From the NCBI RefSeq assembly GCF_000423945.1, contig NZ_AUIY01000018.1, forward strand, positions 1 through 64,000: a DNA stretch of 64,000 nucleotides. Reading direction: 5' to 3'. Shown in pieces: positions 24,106 through 32,633 of the stretch. How positions within the stretch are numbered: the first letter of the stretch is position 1; the number at the start of each line of letters is the position of its first letter. The notes under the pieces were generated by a model that worked only from the letters and a program-made list of their open reading frames with translations, made no database searches and was not told the DNA's origin. Source of the stretch: Butyrivibrio sp. XPD2002. GTDB taxonomy: Bacteria; Bacillota; Clostridia; Lachnospirales; Lachnospiraceae. The translations under genes were made by a program, and so were the position numbers.

Positions 24106-24106
24106 A

Positions 24107-24688
24107 TTATTCACCTGCCTTATTTCTGGGTGTATATTCATCTGACAATGTATCTTTAAGAATTCTTCTGCCCCTTGAGAGATACTTTGAAACTGCTGTT
24201 TTTCTTTTGCCCATGATATCTGCAATTTCTTCAGTATTATATCCCTCGTAATAATACAGATAGATGGCAGTTCTGTAATTACTTGGGAGTTTCCATATCT
24301 CATCAAGTATCTCTGAGTTCTTTACCTGTGGCGCTTCCTTCTCAGTGACTTCATCCAACGCTACTGTTTTCCTGAAAAAAGCACTTTTCTTCAGATCATG
24401 GCAGGCATTTATTGTTGTTCTTACCATCCATGCCTTTTCATGCTCCCGGCTTTCATATGAGATATTTCCGGTTAAATACTTTAAGAAAACAGTTTGGCAG
24501 ATATCGTCGCAGTCATAACTGTGCTGAAGGTAGTTGTAACTGATCCTCTTGATCATATCAGAGTAATCCTTTACAACTCGCCTGACTTCCTGTTCATCCA
24601 TGTGTGAGTAATCTCGCTTTCTGTTCCTTTTAGAAGGCCTTCTACTAATAATACGATTTATAAAGTCCAAATTGGACACTGCATACAT
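24107..24688 (-). CDS. ECF-type RNA polymerase sigma factor
   Basis: Region 2 reads VVKDYSDMIKRISYNYLQ, CDDICQTVFLKYL and HEKAWMVRTTINACHDLKK. Region 4 reads LPSNYRTAIYLYYYEGYNTE then EIADIMGKRKTAVSKYLSRG. The start is unsettled: ATG 24601 (MDEQEVRR) would give the usual family length of ~165 residues, while ATG 24688 adds a basic extension; neither has a clear ribosome binding site. It is paired with the membrane protein encoded immediately downstream. Confidence 0.88.
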   Translation of the reverse strand: MYAVSNLDFINRIISRRPSKRNRKRDYSHMDEQEVRRVVKDYSDMIKRISYNYLQHSYDCDDICQTVFLKYLTGNISYESREHEKAWMVRTTINACHDLKKSAFFRKTVALDEVTEKEAPQVKNSEILDEIWKLPSNYRTAIYLYYYEGYNTEEIADIMGKRKTAVSKYLSRGRRILKDTLSDEYTPRNKAGE

Positions 24689-24822
24689 CTTTTTATACAA
24701 AAAATAGCCATCCGCTATTACAGATAACTATTTTCATGCACTGTTCTTATACAATTATGACTGTTTCTGCTTTACAATTTTCTGGCATTCCAGCTTGTCT
24801 TAAGAAGCTCATAAATCAATAC

Positions 24823-24915
24823 TGCAAGAAAAGCCAAAGACTTACCAAAACGGATTTGCTAAAACATATGGGATTACCTACTGATTGGGAGAATATAACT
24901 CGCTATAAGATATAG
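24823..24915 (+). pseudogene. C-terminal remnant of an Abi_2-family gene
   Basis: The plus strand reads LTKTDLLKHMGLPTDWENI followed by TRYKI and a stop, matching the usual end of Abi-family (Abi_2) proteins (KHMGFPENW...). Nothing upstream continues the family, so only the last ~30 codons survive. Abi proteins are implicated in phage abortive infection. Called from the motif only. Confidence 0.5.
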
Positions 24916-25009
24916 GATTTTTAAGTTGACTTTGCGTATATCCTTTTTCTTTTCGTAATCCGGCAATGATTACATCGCTGTCACCCATATCAATCAAATC
25001 AAGTATGTT
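24878..25009 (-). pseudogene. Possible remnant of an XRE-type helix-turn-helix gene
   Basis: The minus strand of this otherwise empty 400-base gap reads LIDMGDSDVIIAGLRKEKGY then TQSQL and soon a stop. LRKEKGYTQSQL is the usual first helix of an XRE domain. No start codon or remaining helices are found, and it overlaps the Abi remnant on the other strand. Low confidence. A short AATAGC/GCTATT hairpin with T run lies at 24703-24719. Confidence 0.25.
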
Positions 25010-25025
25010 AATAACAAGTTGTAAG

Positions 25026-25060
25026 AAAAAAGGCCTTCAGAAAACAAAATCCTGAAGGTC
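25026..25060 (-). terminator. Terminator after the lipoprotein gene
   Basis: GACCTTCAG/CTGAAGGCC-type stem of 9 bp with an 11-base loop, followed on the minus strand by CTTTTTT. Confidence 0.8.
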
Positions 25061-25090
25061 TTCCATATTACTGCAATACCAGCCCATAAA

Positions 25091-25741
25091 TCACAGATCA
25101 TCTGTCTTTCCACCTGGCATCCAATCCATAGAACATAAGTATTCATAAAAAGTCATATATTCCGGAACAGGCCATTTCCCTTCGACATACTCAATCAGAT
25201 CTGAATCGGCGCTATAATCTTCATCAATGCATTTTCCATAGACAGATAATGCCTCGCTACTATTGCCAACCCAATAATCACCAGTCTCAACATCAAAAAC
25301 AAGTGTCTGATACTGTTCGCCATCATTAGGAAGTCTATCCTCATCTACAAGATCAAGAACTATAAAGTGATAGTGTTCGTTCAAGGCTGCTTCTTCTCTA
25401 AGATTATCCAGGTTTTGACTTGCATAGATAATCATATAATTAGAGCTGTTTCTTTGAACATTTTTATAAGTACGGTATATTGCTTCATAGTTGTCATTAT
25501 GGCGATAAAAATCATTTAAATCATATTTCATGGTATGCCTGAATGTATTGGAATCTAAATACCACTCTTGCTCTTCCTCATCATAATCTTCTGTCAGTGA
25601 TACAAATGAGCATTTGTGTACTTTTGGACACTGAACCTGTTCATCTTCAGAAGCATTTGCTGATAGTGAGAAATTCTTTCCGCATCCAAGTAATCCTATG
25701 CTAAGACCCAATATAGTTATTGCAGACAATACCTTTTTCAT
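25091..25741 (-). CDS. Hypothetical lipoprotein
   Basis: 216 residues from ATG 25741 (GGGGAA upstream; ATG 25756 also in frame). The signal peptide MKKVLSAITILGLSIGLLGC ends in a lipobox, with Cys20 as the lipid anchor. The mature part is acidic with alternating hydrophobics (HYHFIVLDLVDEDRLPNDGE), and a later VEGKWPVPEYMTFYEYLCSM. I do not recognise the family. It lies directly after an XRE-TPR regulator gene and is probably co-transcribed with it. Confidence 0.75.
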   Translation of the reverse strand: MKKVLSAITILGLSIGLLGCGKNFSLSANASEDEQVQCPKVHKCSFVSLTEDYDEEEQEWYLDSNTFRHTMKYDLNDFYRHNDNYEAIYRTYKNVQRNSSNYMIIYASQNLDNLREEAALNEHYHFIVLDLVDEDRLPNDGEQYQTLVFDVETGDYWVGNSSEALSVYGKCIDEDYSADSDLIEYVEGKWPVPEYMTFYEYLCSMDWMPGGKTDDL

Positions 25742-25758
25742 TAAATAATTCCCCATCT

Positions 25759-26805
25759 TTATTTTTTATGACTTTTGTCTTTTAAAGTCTCCCAATAAAT
25801 ATTACCACTCATATATCCAAAAGTCTTTTCGTCGCAGAACCTTTTAATCAGTTCAGCCTGTAACTCCGCATAAAAATCCTTACCCGACTGCTTAAATGTA
25901 AGGTGTGAAAACAGATTTGACTTGGTAAAGTCTGATATAGACGCGCAGTTGTCAATCAGAGCCTCCATAATCCTGGCTGTTTCATCGACATTTTTCTCAT
26001 ATGCAGCAAGTTCTAACTGTACTGATTTTTCCTGATAAACACCCATGTCAAAACATTTTGCTACATTTTCATTGGCATCAGCTACTCTATGAGCCTGTTC
26101 CAAATTGCCGTCTTCCTCACACAGAACCTGCAACGCATTCATTATAATGCGAAGCCGATTAACTTCTGCAAGCATCAGCTCTTCATATGCTACATAAGCT
26201 TCGCTAATCCGTCCTGTTTTCGTAAATATATTTGCCTGGAGCACTTTGCGTTCCGGATTGTCCTCTGAATAGTATTGGAGATACTTTTCTGCAGTTTGAT
26301 AATCCTCTTTTCTGCAATAATAATGAAAAAGCGATTCCGCTGCCGATTTCCGGATTGATAAATCCTCTGATCCCAACAACCCAGAAAACCATGAACGGAT
26401 TGCCTCATCATATTGGCCGCTGTTGTCTACTTCATTAAGAAGTCTCGCCGCATTGAGTACAACAGCTACTTGCCACTTCAGCTTCTCGTTGCAGGGATAT
26501 TCTTCAATTTTCTTTTTAGCATCAGCAAAGACATCCTCAAATGGCTCCTGCTTCAATCTCCTATCCAATTCCTTGATGAAGATATCGATCTCTTTATCAG
26601 TGATATCATCTTTAAATGACAGTAGTTCATCAGTAGAAATGCCAAATAATCTTGCAATAGGCACTAATAGCGAGATATCCGGAAGGGTATTGTCCTTCTC
26701 CCATTTATTTACCGCAGGAGTACTCACTCCAAGCCTGATAGCCATTTCCTCTTGTGTCAGCCCGTTTTCTTTGCGGTACTTTCTTATTACTTTTCCAATA
26801 GTCAT
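25759..26805 (-). CDS. XRE-family regulator with C-terminal TPR-like repeats
   Basis: 348 residues. Helix-turn-helix at ~5-60 (YRKENGLTQEEMAIRLGVST, then PAVNKWEKDNTLPDISLL); the remainder is helical with TPR-like units (YQTAEKYLQYYSEDNPERK). ATG 26805 is chosen for GGAGGAA 6 bases upstream. It has the same plan as 4892-5956 and is followed at once by a lipoprotein gene, which it may control. Confidence 0.88.
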   Translation of the reverse strand: MTIGKVIRKYRKENGLTQEEMAIRLGVSTPAVNKWEKDNTLPDISLLVPIARLFGISTDELLSFKDDITDKEIDIFIKELDRRLKQEPFEDVFADAKKKIEEYPCNEKLKWQVAVVLNAARLLNEVDNSGQYDEAIRSWFSGLLGSEDLSIRKSAAESLFHYYCRKEDYQTAEKYLQYYSEDNPERKVLQANIFTKTGRISEAYVAYEELMLAEVNRLRIIMNALQVLCEEDGNLEQAHRVADANENVAKCFDMGVYQEKSVQLELAAYEKNVDETARIMEALIDNCASISDFTKSNLFSHLTFKQSGKDFYAELQAELIKRFCDEKTFGYMSGNIYWETLKDKSHKK

Positions 26806-26938
26806 CTGCAATTCCTCCAAACAGTATTGGAACCGGTTCAATAATAATGATACCTAAGAGGATCTGATTTTGCTATTGAATTCAGGTTAATCATTTGGAA
26901 ATATTTTTAACCAGTGAGAAATTCTTGATTCTTCATAT

Positions 26939-26982
26939 ATAAAAAGGCATGTGACTGTTATTTAAGGCACACACCCTTTAAC
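26939..26982 (-). terminator. Terminator after the DUF6483 gene
   Basis: AAAGGGTGTGTG pairs imperfectly with CACATGCCTTTTT around a ~14-base loop, with a five-T run on the minus strand. Confidence 0.6.
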
Positions 26983-26997
26983 CTTCCAATAATATGC

Positions 26998-27399
26998 TTA
27001 TAGTACCTGTAATCCCTCAACTATATTTAGCAGATCTCCATATCCAGCTTTCTGAACCAACCGGTTCATTCCATCTAAGACCTCTCCCTTTGAAAAGTCA
27101 TGTTCTGTCAGGAAGCTTTCACTTTTCTCTGATAAATATTGATAGAACAAGGCTGCAGCAGCAACATTTTCTTTATCGGAATAATCGATATTATCCAAGA
27201 GCTGATTTTCAGCTTCGTTTATCATTCCCTGATCAATCATCATTAGGAAATCCTCAAGTTTTTTCCCTGAAACTTCATATCCATTATCTTTTTCCATTTC
27301 TACCGCAACATATTTTTTGCCAAGCATCAATGAGAAGAGGACTCTTGCTACTTCTTTGATAATCCTCATGATATAGTCTTTTTCATCATCAAATGTCAT
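26998..27399 (-). CDS. DUF6483 family protein
   Basis: 133 residues, cytoplasmic, helical. It opens DEKDYIMRIIKEVARVLFSL then MLGKKYVAVE, with KLEDFLMMIDQGMINEAENQ in the middle, the pattern of this Lachnospiraceae family of unknown function. GGAGGTG precedes the ATG by 5 bases. It follows the XRE-membrane protein gene by 30 bases and is probably its operon partner. Confidence 0.8.
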   Translation of the reverse strand: MTFDDEKDYIMRIIKEVARVLFSLMLGKKYVAVEMEKDNGYEVSGKKLEDFLMMIDQGMINEAENQLLDNIDYSDKENVAAAALFYQYLSEKSESFLTEHDFSKGEVLDGMNRLVQKAGYGDLLNIVEGLQVL

Positions 27400-27429
27400 A
27401 GGTCACCTCCGTTAATAGTCGGAGCTGCA

Positions 27430-28098
27430 TTACTTGGTATGCTTTGACGATATTGATGATAACAGCCTCAGAACGCCTAATGAAACTGCAAATATTACAA
27501 TAAAGAATAACAAAGAGTACTTCAGTTCCTGCCCGGGAATAGCCTTACTTAACATAAAGAAAAATGCAACGGTAAAAACTATTGTGCATGCTAAGCTACT
27601 GATAACGTCTTTTTTTAATGTATCCCCGTTGCTCTTAGGATAATTCCATGCCCCGGCTCTTACTATCAGCATCAGGTAAGCCATCCCGCCAAGTAGCACT
27701 GCAACCGTCTCTCCTATAACCAATTTCATATCCATAAAGGCAATCATCTGAATCAATATGGCTATCGCACTTATGATAAAGATGGTAACAAATCCATAAT
27801 TACTTGCTTTTACGGCTGCCTTTTTCTGTTCATCAGTATACTCTGCTACAGTTTTAAGTGTTTCCTTTAATTCTTTATCCATCTCGCTTTTCCTTTCTCC
27901 ATTTAGAAGCTCCTTGACATCGATATCATAATAATCTGCAAGCTCTATCATGATAGAAAGATCCGGCATGTTTGTTCCCGTCTCCCACCGTGATACAGTC
28001 CTGCCAGAAACATTTAATATTTCAGCAAGCTGCTCCTGTGTTAAGTTTTTCTCCTTACGAAGTACCCGTAAGAATGCTCCAATTTTCTGTGAATCCAT
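27430..28098 (-). CDS. XRE-family regulator fused to a membrane domain
   Basis: 222 residues. Residues 5-60 form a helix-turn-helix (QEQLAEILNVSGRTVSRWET, then GTNMPDLSIMIELADYYDID). Residues ~100-215 carry four membrane helices (FVTIFIISAIAILIQMIAF and others). Such fusions tether a repressor at the membrane in Firmicutes. The promoter contains a perfect palindrome TTAGACA-type, likely its operator. AGGAGG is before the ATG. Confidence 0.88.
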   Translation of the reverse strand: MDSQKIGAFLRVLRKEKNLTQEQLAEILNVSGRTVSRWETGTNMPDLSIMIELADYYDIDVKELLNGERKSEMDKELKETLKTVAEYTDEQKKAAVKASNYGFVTIFIISAIAILIQMIAFMDMKLVIGETVAVLLGGMAYLMLIVRAGAWNYPKSNGDTLKKDVISSLACTIVFTVAFFFMLSKAIPGQELKYSLLFFIVIFAVSLGVLRLLSSISSKHTK

Positions 28099-28179
28099 TA
28101 GTTCCTCCTTTCACTCACAGAATATAGAAAGCTGTCTAATACAAACACGACACAAAGCGAGAAATGCCGTTTTTATGCT

Positions 28180-28199
28180 ATTAGACAGACTTGTCTAAT
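28180..28199 (-). promoter_or_regulatory. Palindromic operator upstream of the XRE-membrane gene
   Basis: ATTAGACA-GACT-TGTCTAAT is a perfect inverted repeat with 8-bp arms; a half-site TGTCTAATA recurs at 28133-28141 next to the gene start. Probably bound by the adjacent XRE protein. Confidence 0.6.
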
Positions 28200-28251
28200 A
28201 CATTATAGCCATAAAAATAGCAGTACACAATTTAATAAATCATGTACTGCC

Positions 28252-28563
28252 ATGTATGAGGAAGCTAGAAAAAGGCGTGAAGCTGCTGCGGAAAAAAGAA
28301 ATCAAAAGCGGCTTATTGAACCTAAGAAAATAATCTACAGAGATCAGATGCTTTTAAGAAGACTAATAAATAAGTGGCAGAAATCTGAAGTATCTGCAAA
28401 TAAACAGATAGAAAACCTCAAAAAAATCCTTGAGGAAACAAAGAAAGCATTAAATTATGTTGTTACCCTGCCTAGAGAAAAAGCTGAAGAATTAAAAGAT
28501 CCTCTTGCATGGCGAAATCACGAAGAACTTGGCTATGTTTTTGCAACGAATGAACTGTTTTGA
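28252..28563 (+). CDS. Hypothetical basic coiled-coil protein, possibly a gene fragment
   Basis: 103 residues, mostly charged helix (YEEARKRREAAAEKRNQKR; WQKSEVSANKQIENLKKILE), ending GYVFATNELF. There is no convincing ribosome binding site. A perfect hairpin GCAGTACA/TGTACTGC (28219-28249) directly precedes the ATG. I do not recognise the family; it may be the C-terminal part of a broken gene. Confidence 0.35.
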   Translation: MYEEARKRREAAAEKRNQKRLIEPKKIIYRDQMLLRRLINKWQKSEVSANKQIENLKKILEETKKALNYVVTLPREKAEELKDPLAWRNHEELGYVFATNELF

Positions 28564-28714
28564 TATGGGAGTATAAAGTATAAAATATAAATGACGGAAT
28601 GGATACTCCCAACATAAACAGGAAAGAACGGGCATTCGAGTTCGAGTTGCCCACACGACCTGTATGATGGTGATAGAATAAGTAGCGAGGGAATAATTAG
28701 ATGGGAGAATTGAT

Positions 28715-30106
28715 ATGAGATATAAGGTTTTGGGGAGTATCCTTTTAAGTATGCTTGTTTTGTCTGCATGCTCTTTTTCAAATAAAAATGAAATAAAACA
28801 AGATAATGAAGCTGTTATAGAAGAATCTGTTGAAGAAAGCTCAACCACGCAGGAACCTGAAGAAATCTTCAAGTCAGAAATGCCTATCCATGCTGGAGTT
28901 TGGCAGGTAGAGGACTATGGTGATATCAGTTACTACTATGACTTTAAAGATGATAATAGCGGAAGGCGTGTCAGATTTTACGAGGGCGATATCGAGGAGT
29001 TCACATATGAAGTGACAGATGGGAAAAAACTTGTTCTTCATTATGATGACAGAGACGAATATGCGAATTATTCTTTTGGTGAAGATGGTAAACATCTTGT
29101 TCTTACCTATAAGGATTACCAGCAGTCTCTATCATGGGTTTCACATGGTACTTTGGAAGATATGGGTGGCTTAGGACTTTCGTTTACTACAGAAGATGTT
29201 ACTCCTGTAGGATGTACTCTTAAGTATTCACAAAAAGGCGGGTATGTTTCCGGCAATATCACTGTGGATCAGTGTTATTGCGTGATTCTGTATGATGAAA
29301 ATGAAGGGAACTGGGGATTTACGGATTATATTGGAGATGAAGATCAGACTTATACCATTGATAAGAATTCTTCGGGAAGTCTGTCACTTGATTGGGGAAG
29401 AAAATTGGGAGCTCTGAAACCCGGTACATACGCTTTGAAATTCAGGATTCGTGATGTAAGAAATATCGGAGGAGACTGGGATTCATTTGATTATCGAGTG
29501 TGGTTCACGGTTCCGGATCTGGATGCTGATCAGCCTTTAAGAAATGAGACTTATGGTATGTTGGATTCAGGCGATAATAATGACTACGAAGACTATTCAG
29601 CTATTGAGCCTGAGTGCACATATACGTCCGAAGACGGAACAGTTTATGGGATGCTTCCTGTAGATCGTGCAGCTGGAAGCAGCTATTACGTATTTGCGGC
29701 ATATAAAAAGGGTGAAACTATCCCGGTACTGGTAAATGAAGATCCTTTTTGTGGAAGTGGTGGCCAGGCAACATGGATTGATTTTATAGATAATTCAAAT
29801 CTTGGATTTTCATGTCTAACATATAATGGTGGGGATGATGGAATGCTCTTTAGGACCGATGACGGAGGGAAATCTTTTACACAGATTGAATATCCTTCAG
29901 CAGAGGTTGAGCTTTCAGATGGAACAATTTATAATCCATTTACTATCCCTGAAAAAGTATGGACCGAAGGAGCTACTCTGTATATGCTTGCAGGACAGAG
30001 TCCATGGTCAGGTGATTATTATAACGATGAACTAGAAAAGCACCCGTCCGGATTGTATGTGTCTTATGACGATGGTATTAGTTTTAAATATCTTGGAGAA
30101 CAATAA
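28715..30106 (+). CDS. Large lipoprotein with Ig-like and BNR/sialidase-like repeats
   Basis: 463 residues. Signal peptide with lipobox LSAC (Cys19) and an acidic linker. Residues ~150-270 form an Ig-like beta domain (LKPGTYALKFRIRDVRN; FDYRVWFTVPD). The C-terminal half has photosynthesis/BNR-like blades (GGDDGMLFRTDDGGKSFTQI and LYVSYDDGISFKYLG). GGGAG precedes the ATG. Cell-surface role unknown. Confidence 0.8.
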   Translation: MRYKVLGSILLSMLVLSACSFSNKNEIKQDNEAVIEESVEESSTTQEPEEIFKSEMPIHAGVWQVEDYGDISYYYDFKDDNSGRRVRFYEGDIEEFTYEVTDGKKLVLHYDDRDEYANYSFGEDGKHLVLTYKDYQQSLSWVSHGTLEDMGGLGLSFTTEDVTPVGCTLKYSQKGGYVSGNITVDQCYCVILYDENEGNWGFTDYIGDEDQTYTIDKNSSGSLSLDWGRKLGALKPGTYALKFRIRDVRNIGGDWDSFDYRVWFTVPDLDADQPLRNETYGMLDSGDNNDYEDYSAIEPECTYTSEDGTVYGMLPVDRAAGSSYYVFAAYKKGETIPVLVNEDPFCGSGGQATWIDFIDNSNLGFSCLTYNGGDDGMLFRTDDGGKSFTQIEYPSAEVELSDGTIYNPFTIPEKVWTEGATLYMLAGQSPWSGDYYNDELEKHPSGLYVSYDDGISFKYLGEQ

Positions 30107-30124
30107 AGTATTTGTGGCAAAAAG

Positions 30125-30342
30125 ATGAAAAAAGAATTGAAACCATTATTTCTATTTCTGATAATACTAACTGCTTTACAAACAATACTGATTTTTATGC
30201 CTGACTGGCTACAATTTATTATATTTACTTTTTTTATTGGAAATTCTTCAATAAGGCAAATTGTATAATTGCGATGATTTTTCTAGTACTGTTTTGGATC
30301 GGCGAAGAAGTTGGTTGCAGGCGTACAAAAGACAATGATTAA
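30125..30342 (+). pseudogene. Frameshifted small membrane protein gene
   Basis: ATG 30125 opens a 47-residue hydrophobic peptide (MKKELKPLFLFLIILTALQT) ending at 30268. A second frame continues IIAMIFLVLFWIGEEVGC and ends at 30342. Joined by one frameshift near 30260 they give a ~70-residue two-helix protein, which suggests a recent break or a sequencing error. Confidence 0.35.
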
Positions 30343-30429
30343 GATATGAGTATCTAATGACATGCAGAAAGAGAATTTTGCGAGGATAAACTTTATTTCA
30401 TTAATTCAAAAATGGGAATTGGAGATGTA

Positions 30430-30825
30430 ATGGCAGAAATTATTTTTTCGGATTTCTACAGAACAGTCATATTGTCATTATTATCTGCCTGCATTGTTTT
30501 TTTTTCACGAAATGCAGGTAAAAGAAAGAGAGCATTAGCTCTGATGGGGTATGAAGCTTTTATGCTTATTCCTTTTCTTTGGATATTTTTTATAGCCATT
30601 GCATTTACACATTTTTCGGATGAATCAATGATAGATATTGTTCTATGGGAATTAAAATGGCTTCTTTATTTTTCAGTAATTACGATATTACAGTTTGTTA
30701 TGTATCAATTACTATGGAAAAAAAGTACAGCATATAAGGTTATTGCCTTGCTGCTTTGCATAATAATTGTTGTTATTCCATTCTCTGTTTTGACTTTTCA
30801 AAAGATTATTTATTGGAATATATAA
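30430..30825 (+). CDS. Hypothetical membrane protein
   Basis: 131 residues with four hydrophobic segments (VILSLLSACIVFFS; AFMLIPFLWIFFIAIAFT; YFSVITILQFVMYQLLW; VIALLLCIIIVVIPFSVLTF). ATG 30430 is preferred to 30412 because GGAG lies 5 bases before it. No recognised family. It follows the broken membrane gene on the same strand. Confidence 0.65.
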   Translation: MAEIIFSDFYRTVILSLLSACIVFFSRNAGKRKRALALMGYEAFMLIPFLWIFFIAIAFTHFSDESMIDIVLWELKWLLYFSVITILQFVMYQLLWKKSTAYKVIALLLCIIIVVIPFSVLTFQKIIYWNI

Positions 30826-30937
30826 AGATATCAAATAATAAAAGTACCTCTTCCTGATATTTATAGTATCAGTTTAATCCGATGGTGTTAGTATTACCCG
30901 ACATTTCTTGCTCTGATTTGTCGTGAAAATCATAATA

Positions 30938-30967
30938 CAAAAAACATCCCGAGGTGATCTCGGGATG
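30938..30967 (-). terminator. Terminator of the hsp20 gene
   Basis: CATCCCGAG/CTCGGGATG is a perfect 9-bp stem followed on the minus strand by TTTTTTG. Confidence 0.88.
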
Positions 30968-31007
30968 CCTTTTAGGAGTTTTCTTATTATGTGGAGCCTA
31001 TTGGCTC

Positions 31008-31454
31008 TTAAGCTATCATGATATGTTTCTTTTCAGGAAGCTTTTCCTGTTCTTTCTTAGGAATGGTAAGTGTCAGAACTCCGTGATGGAAGGCTGCCTT
31101 TACGTCCTCTTCTGTGATCTGGTCGCCTACATAGAAGCTTCTCTGCATCGAGCCACTGTATCGCTCCTGCCTGATCAGACGTCCTTTCTTATCGTTCTTG
31201 TCATTGTTCATGTTCTTTGAAGCACTGATCGTAAGATAACCTTCGTTTAGTTCGAGATTAATATCTTCTTTGCTGAATCCAGGAAGATCGATGCTGACCT
31301 CATACTGGTTATCCTCTTCCTTAACGTCAGTCTTCATCAGCCTGTCGGCGTGACGTCCGTAGAGCTTACGCTCCATGTGGTTCAAATCCCTGAAATCCGG
31401 GAAGTTGAACAGATCATCAAAAAGTCTCTCTTCAAAAATACTTGGTGCTAACAT
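31008..31454 (-). CDS. Small heat shock protein Hsp20
   Basis: 148 residues, alpha-crystallin domain: YEVSIDLPGFSKEDINLELN, LTISASKN, then a late AAFHHGVLTLTIPKKEQ with the family GVL motif. An ATP-independent cytoplasmic chaperone that holds unfolded proteins. AGGAGG precedes the ATG. The promoter contains a CIRCE element, so HrcA control is expected. Confidence 0.95.
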   Translation of the reverse strand: MLAPSIFEERLFDDLFNFPDFRDLNHMERKLYGRHADRLMKTDVKEEDNQYEVSIDLPGFSKEDINLELNEGYLTISASKNMNNDKNDKKGRLIRQERYSGSMQRSFYVGDQITEEDVKAAFHHGVLTLTIPKKEQEKLPEKKHIMIA

Positions 31455-31566
31455 AGTTTTTTCCTCCTTTGCATCAAAAACATTTATTTTTGAGCATTGG
31501 GACGGAGGGTTCAGATCTAGGGAACTTAAGTCCTTATGGTCTTCTCTGTTCCTTTGTTCTATATAT

Positions 31567-31607
31567 GGTATAACACCAAATTAGCACTCTGTCAAGTAGA
31601 GTGCTAA
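31567..31607 (-). promoter_or_regulatory. CIRCE element and hsp20 promoter
   Basis: TTAGCACTC-N9-GAGTGCTAA at 31581-31607 is a perfect CIRCE. On the minus strand TTGACA (31595-31590) lies in the CIRCE spacer, followed by 17 bases and TATACC (31572-31567). HrcA binding would therefore cover the -35 box. Confidence 0.93.
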
Positions 31608-31628
31608 TTTTCTTATAGGATTTTTATA

Positions 31629-32117
31629 TCATTTCCAATAAATATCAAAAAACTGCTGAGGTCCTTTAAATAGAGTAACTATGCTCCCATCATTAAGGTC
31701 TACAACCTTAAAATAGATATCCTCATCATCTGTCGGAGCACCTGCTCCCCAGGGATGCATCTCCTCATAAAGAATACGATCTTCATCAGGAGACAGAACG
31801 TACTGGTCGATATAGTAATCATTGCCTACTAGGCTCCTAAGCTTTTCATATATTTCATCTGACTCGTGTTGTTCTTTCTCCAGTCCAGTTACATCGATGG
31901 CATTTTTTGAAAGCCCCCAGAATGTCCGACTGTATGCGCTATCATTGCAAGTAAATACTATGTCTTCATAACCCTCCACTTTTCTGAAGTTCTGAGAAAA
32001 ATCCAGATGAAGGTAATAAGAGGGAAAATACCATAAAAATCTTAATATTATAAATATGAGCAAAAGGTTAAATGCCATAATTACAACAAGCCCGATTCTC
32101 TTTAGCACCTTTTTCAT
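31629..32117 (-). CDS. Hypothetical single-span membrane protein
   Basis: 162 residues: basic start MKKVLKRIG, one membrane helix (VVIMAFNLLLIFIILRFLWY), then a soluble acidic domain outside the cell (VLSPDEDRILYEEMHPWGAG; YFKVVDLNDGSIVTLFKG). No strong ribosome binding site. No recognised family. Confidence 0.6.
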   Translation of the reverse strand: MKKVLKRIGLVVIMAFNLLLIFIILRFLWYFPSYYLHLDFSQNFRKVEGYEDIVFTCNDSAYSRTFWGLSKNAIDVTGLEKEQHESDEIYEKLRSLVGNDYYIDQYVLSPDEDRILYEEMHPWGAGAPTDDEDIYFKVVDLNDGSIVTLFKGPQQFFDIYWK

Positions 32118-32174
32118 ATGCATTTCTTAAATCCTTTATTCACATTCTTTTTTTATCCAATCACTACTATAACA

Positions 32175-32215
32175 TAAAAAAGGCCGGACTCCGATATCAC
32201 TCGCAAATCCGACCT
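32175..32215 (-). terminator. Terminator downstream of the pcp remnant region
   Basis: AGGTCGGA/TCCGGCCT stem (one G-U pair) with a 19-base loop and a T run on the minus strand. Confidence 0.6.
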
Positions 32216-32227
32216 CATAAGATTTAA

Positions 32228-32362
32228 TTAGATGCACCTGCTGATGATGAAGTACTTGCTGTAGCTTCCCTGTCCTTTATCATGTGCTGAAGGGTAGTCG
32301 CCTTGCAATGCCTTAGCTATATCACAGTACTCAGGCAAGTAATAAATCAAAGTCCGCCACAT
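32228..32362 (-). CDS. Very small ORF after the pcp remnant
   Basis: 44 residues (MWRTLIYYLPEYCDIAKALQ to a Ser/Tyr-rich end) starting 5 bases after the pcp fragment, with AGAGG about 10 bases before the ATG. It may be a real small protein or the end of another broken gene. No family recognised. Confidence 0.25.
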   Translation of the reverse strand: MWRTLIYYLPEYCDIAKALQGDYPSAHDKGQGSYSKYFIISRCI

Positions 32363-32367
32363 ATTAG

Positions 32368-32604
32368 TCAAACCTCTTTCAAAGCAGTCTCTACGCATAT
32401 CTGAATCCCCTTGGCGATTTCGCCTATGCCAAGCTCAGATTTTGTTTCCGCATCCGATTCAGCTGGATTAGGTACATGGATAAATCCTGCATGAATATCA
32501 AGAGCCTTTTCTTTCAGGTAATGCATTACCCTATAGAAAAGGTCGTTGCATACATAAGCTCCTGCTGAATATGAAAGCTCAGAAGGTATTCCTTCCTTTG
32601 TCAT
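32368..32604 (-). pseudogene. pcp: C-terminal fragment of pyrrolidone-carboxylate peptidase
   Basis: 78 residues matching the last third of Pcp (C15 family): GIPSELSYSAGAYVCNDLFY with the catalytic Cys, and AGFIHVPNPAES with the catalytic His. The N-terminal ~130 residues including the catalytic Glu are gone. AAGGAG lies before the ATG, perhaps by chance, so a short peptide could still be made. The intact enzyme removes N-terminal pyroglutamate from peptides; this fragment cannot be expected to. Confidence 0.75.
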
Positions 32605-32633
32605 GGTTTATCTCCTTCTAGAAAGCGCCTCAA

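Noticed and set aside
24106-24306. Long N-terminal extension of the anti-sigma frame
   Set aside because: It is antisense-free but overlaps the sigma factor gene, and the ATG at 24105 has the correct ribosome binding site.
30954-31220. 88-codon hydrophobic ORF on the plus strand
   Set aside because: It is antisense to the well-supported hsp20 gene and its start lies in the hsp20 terminator.
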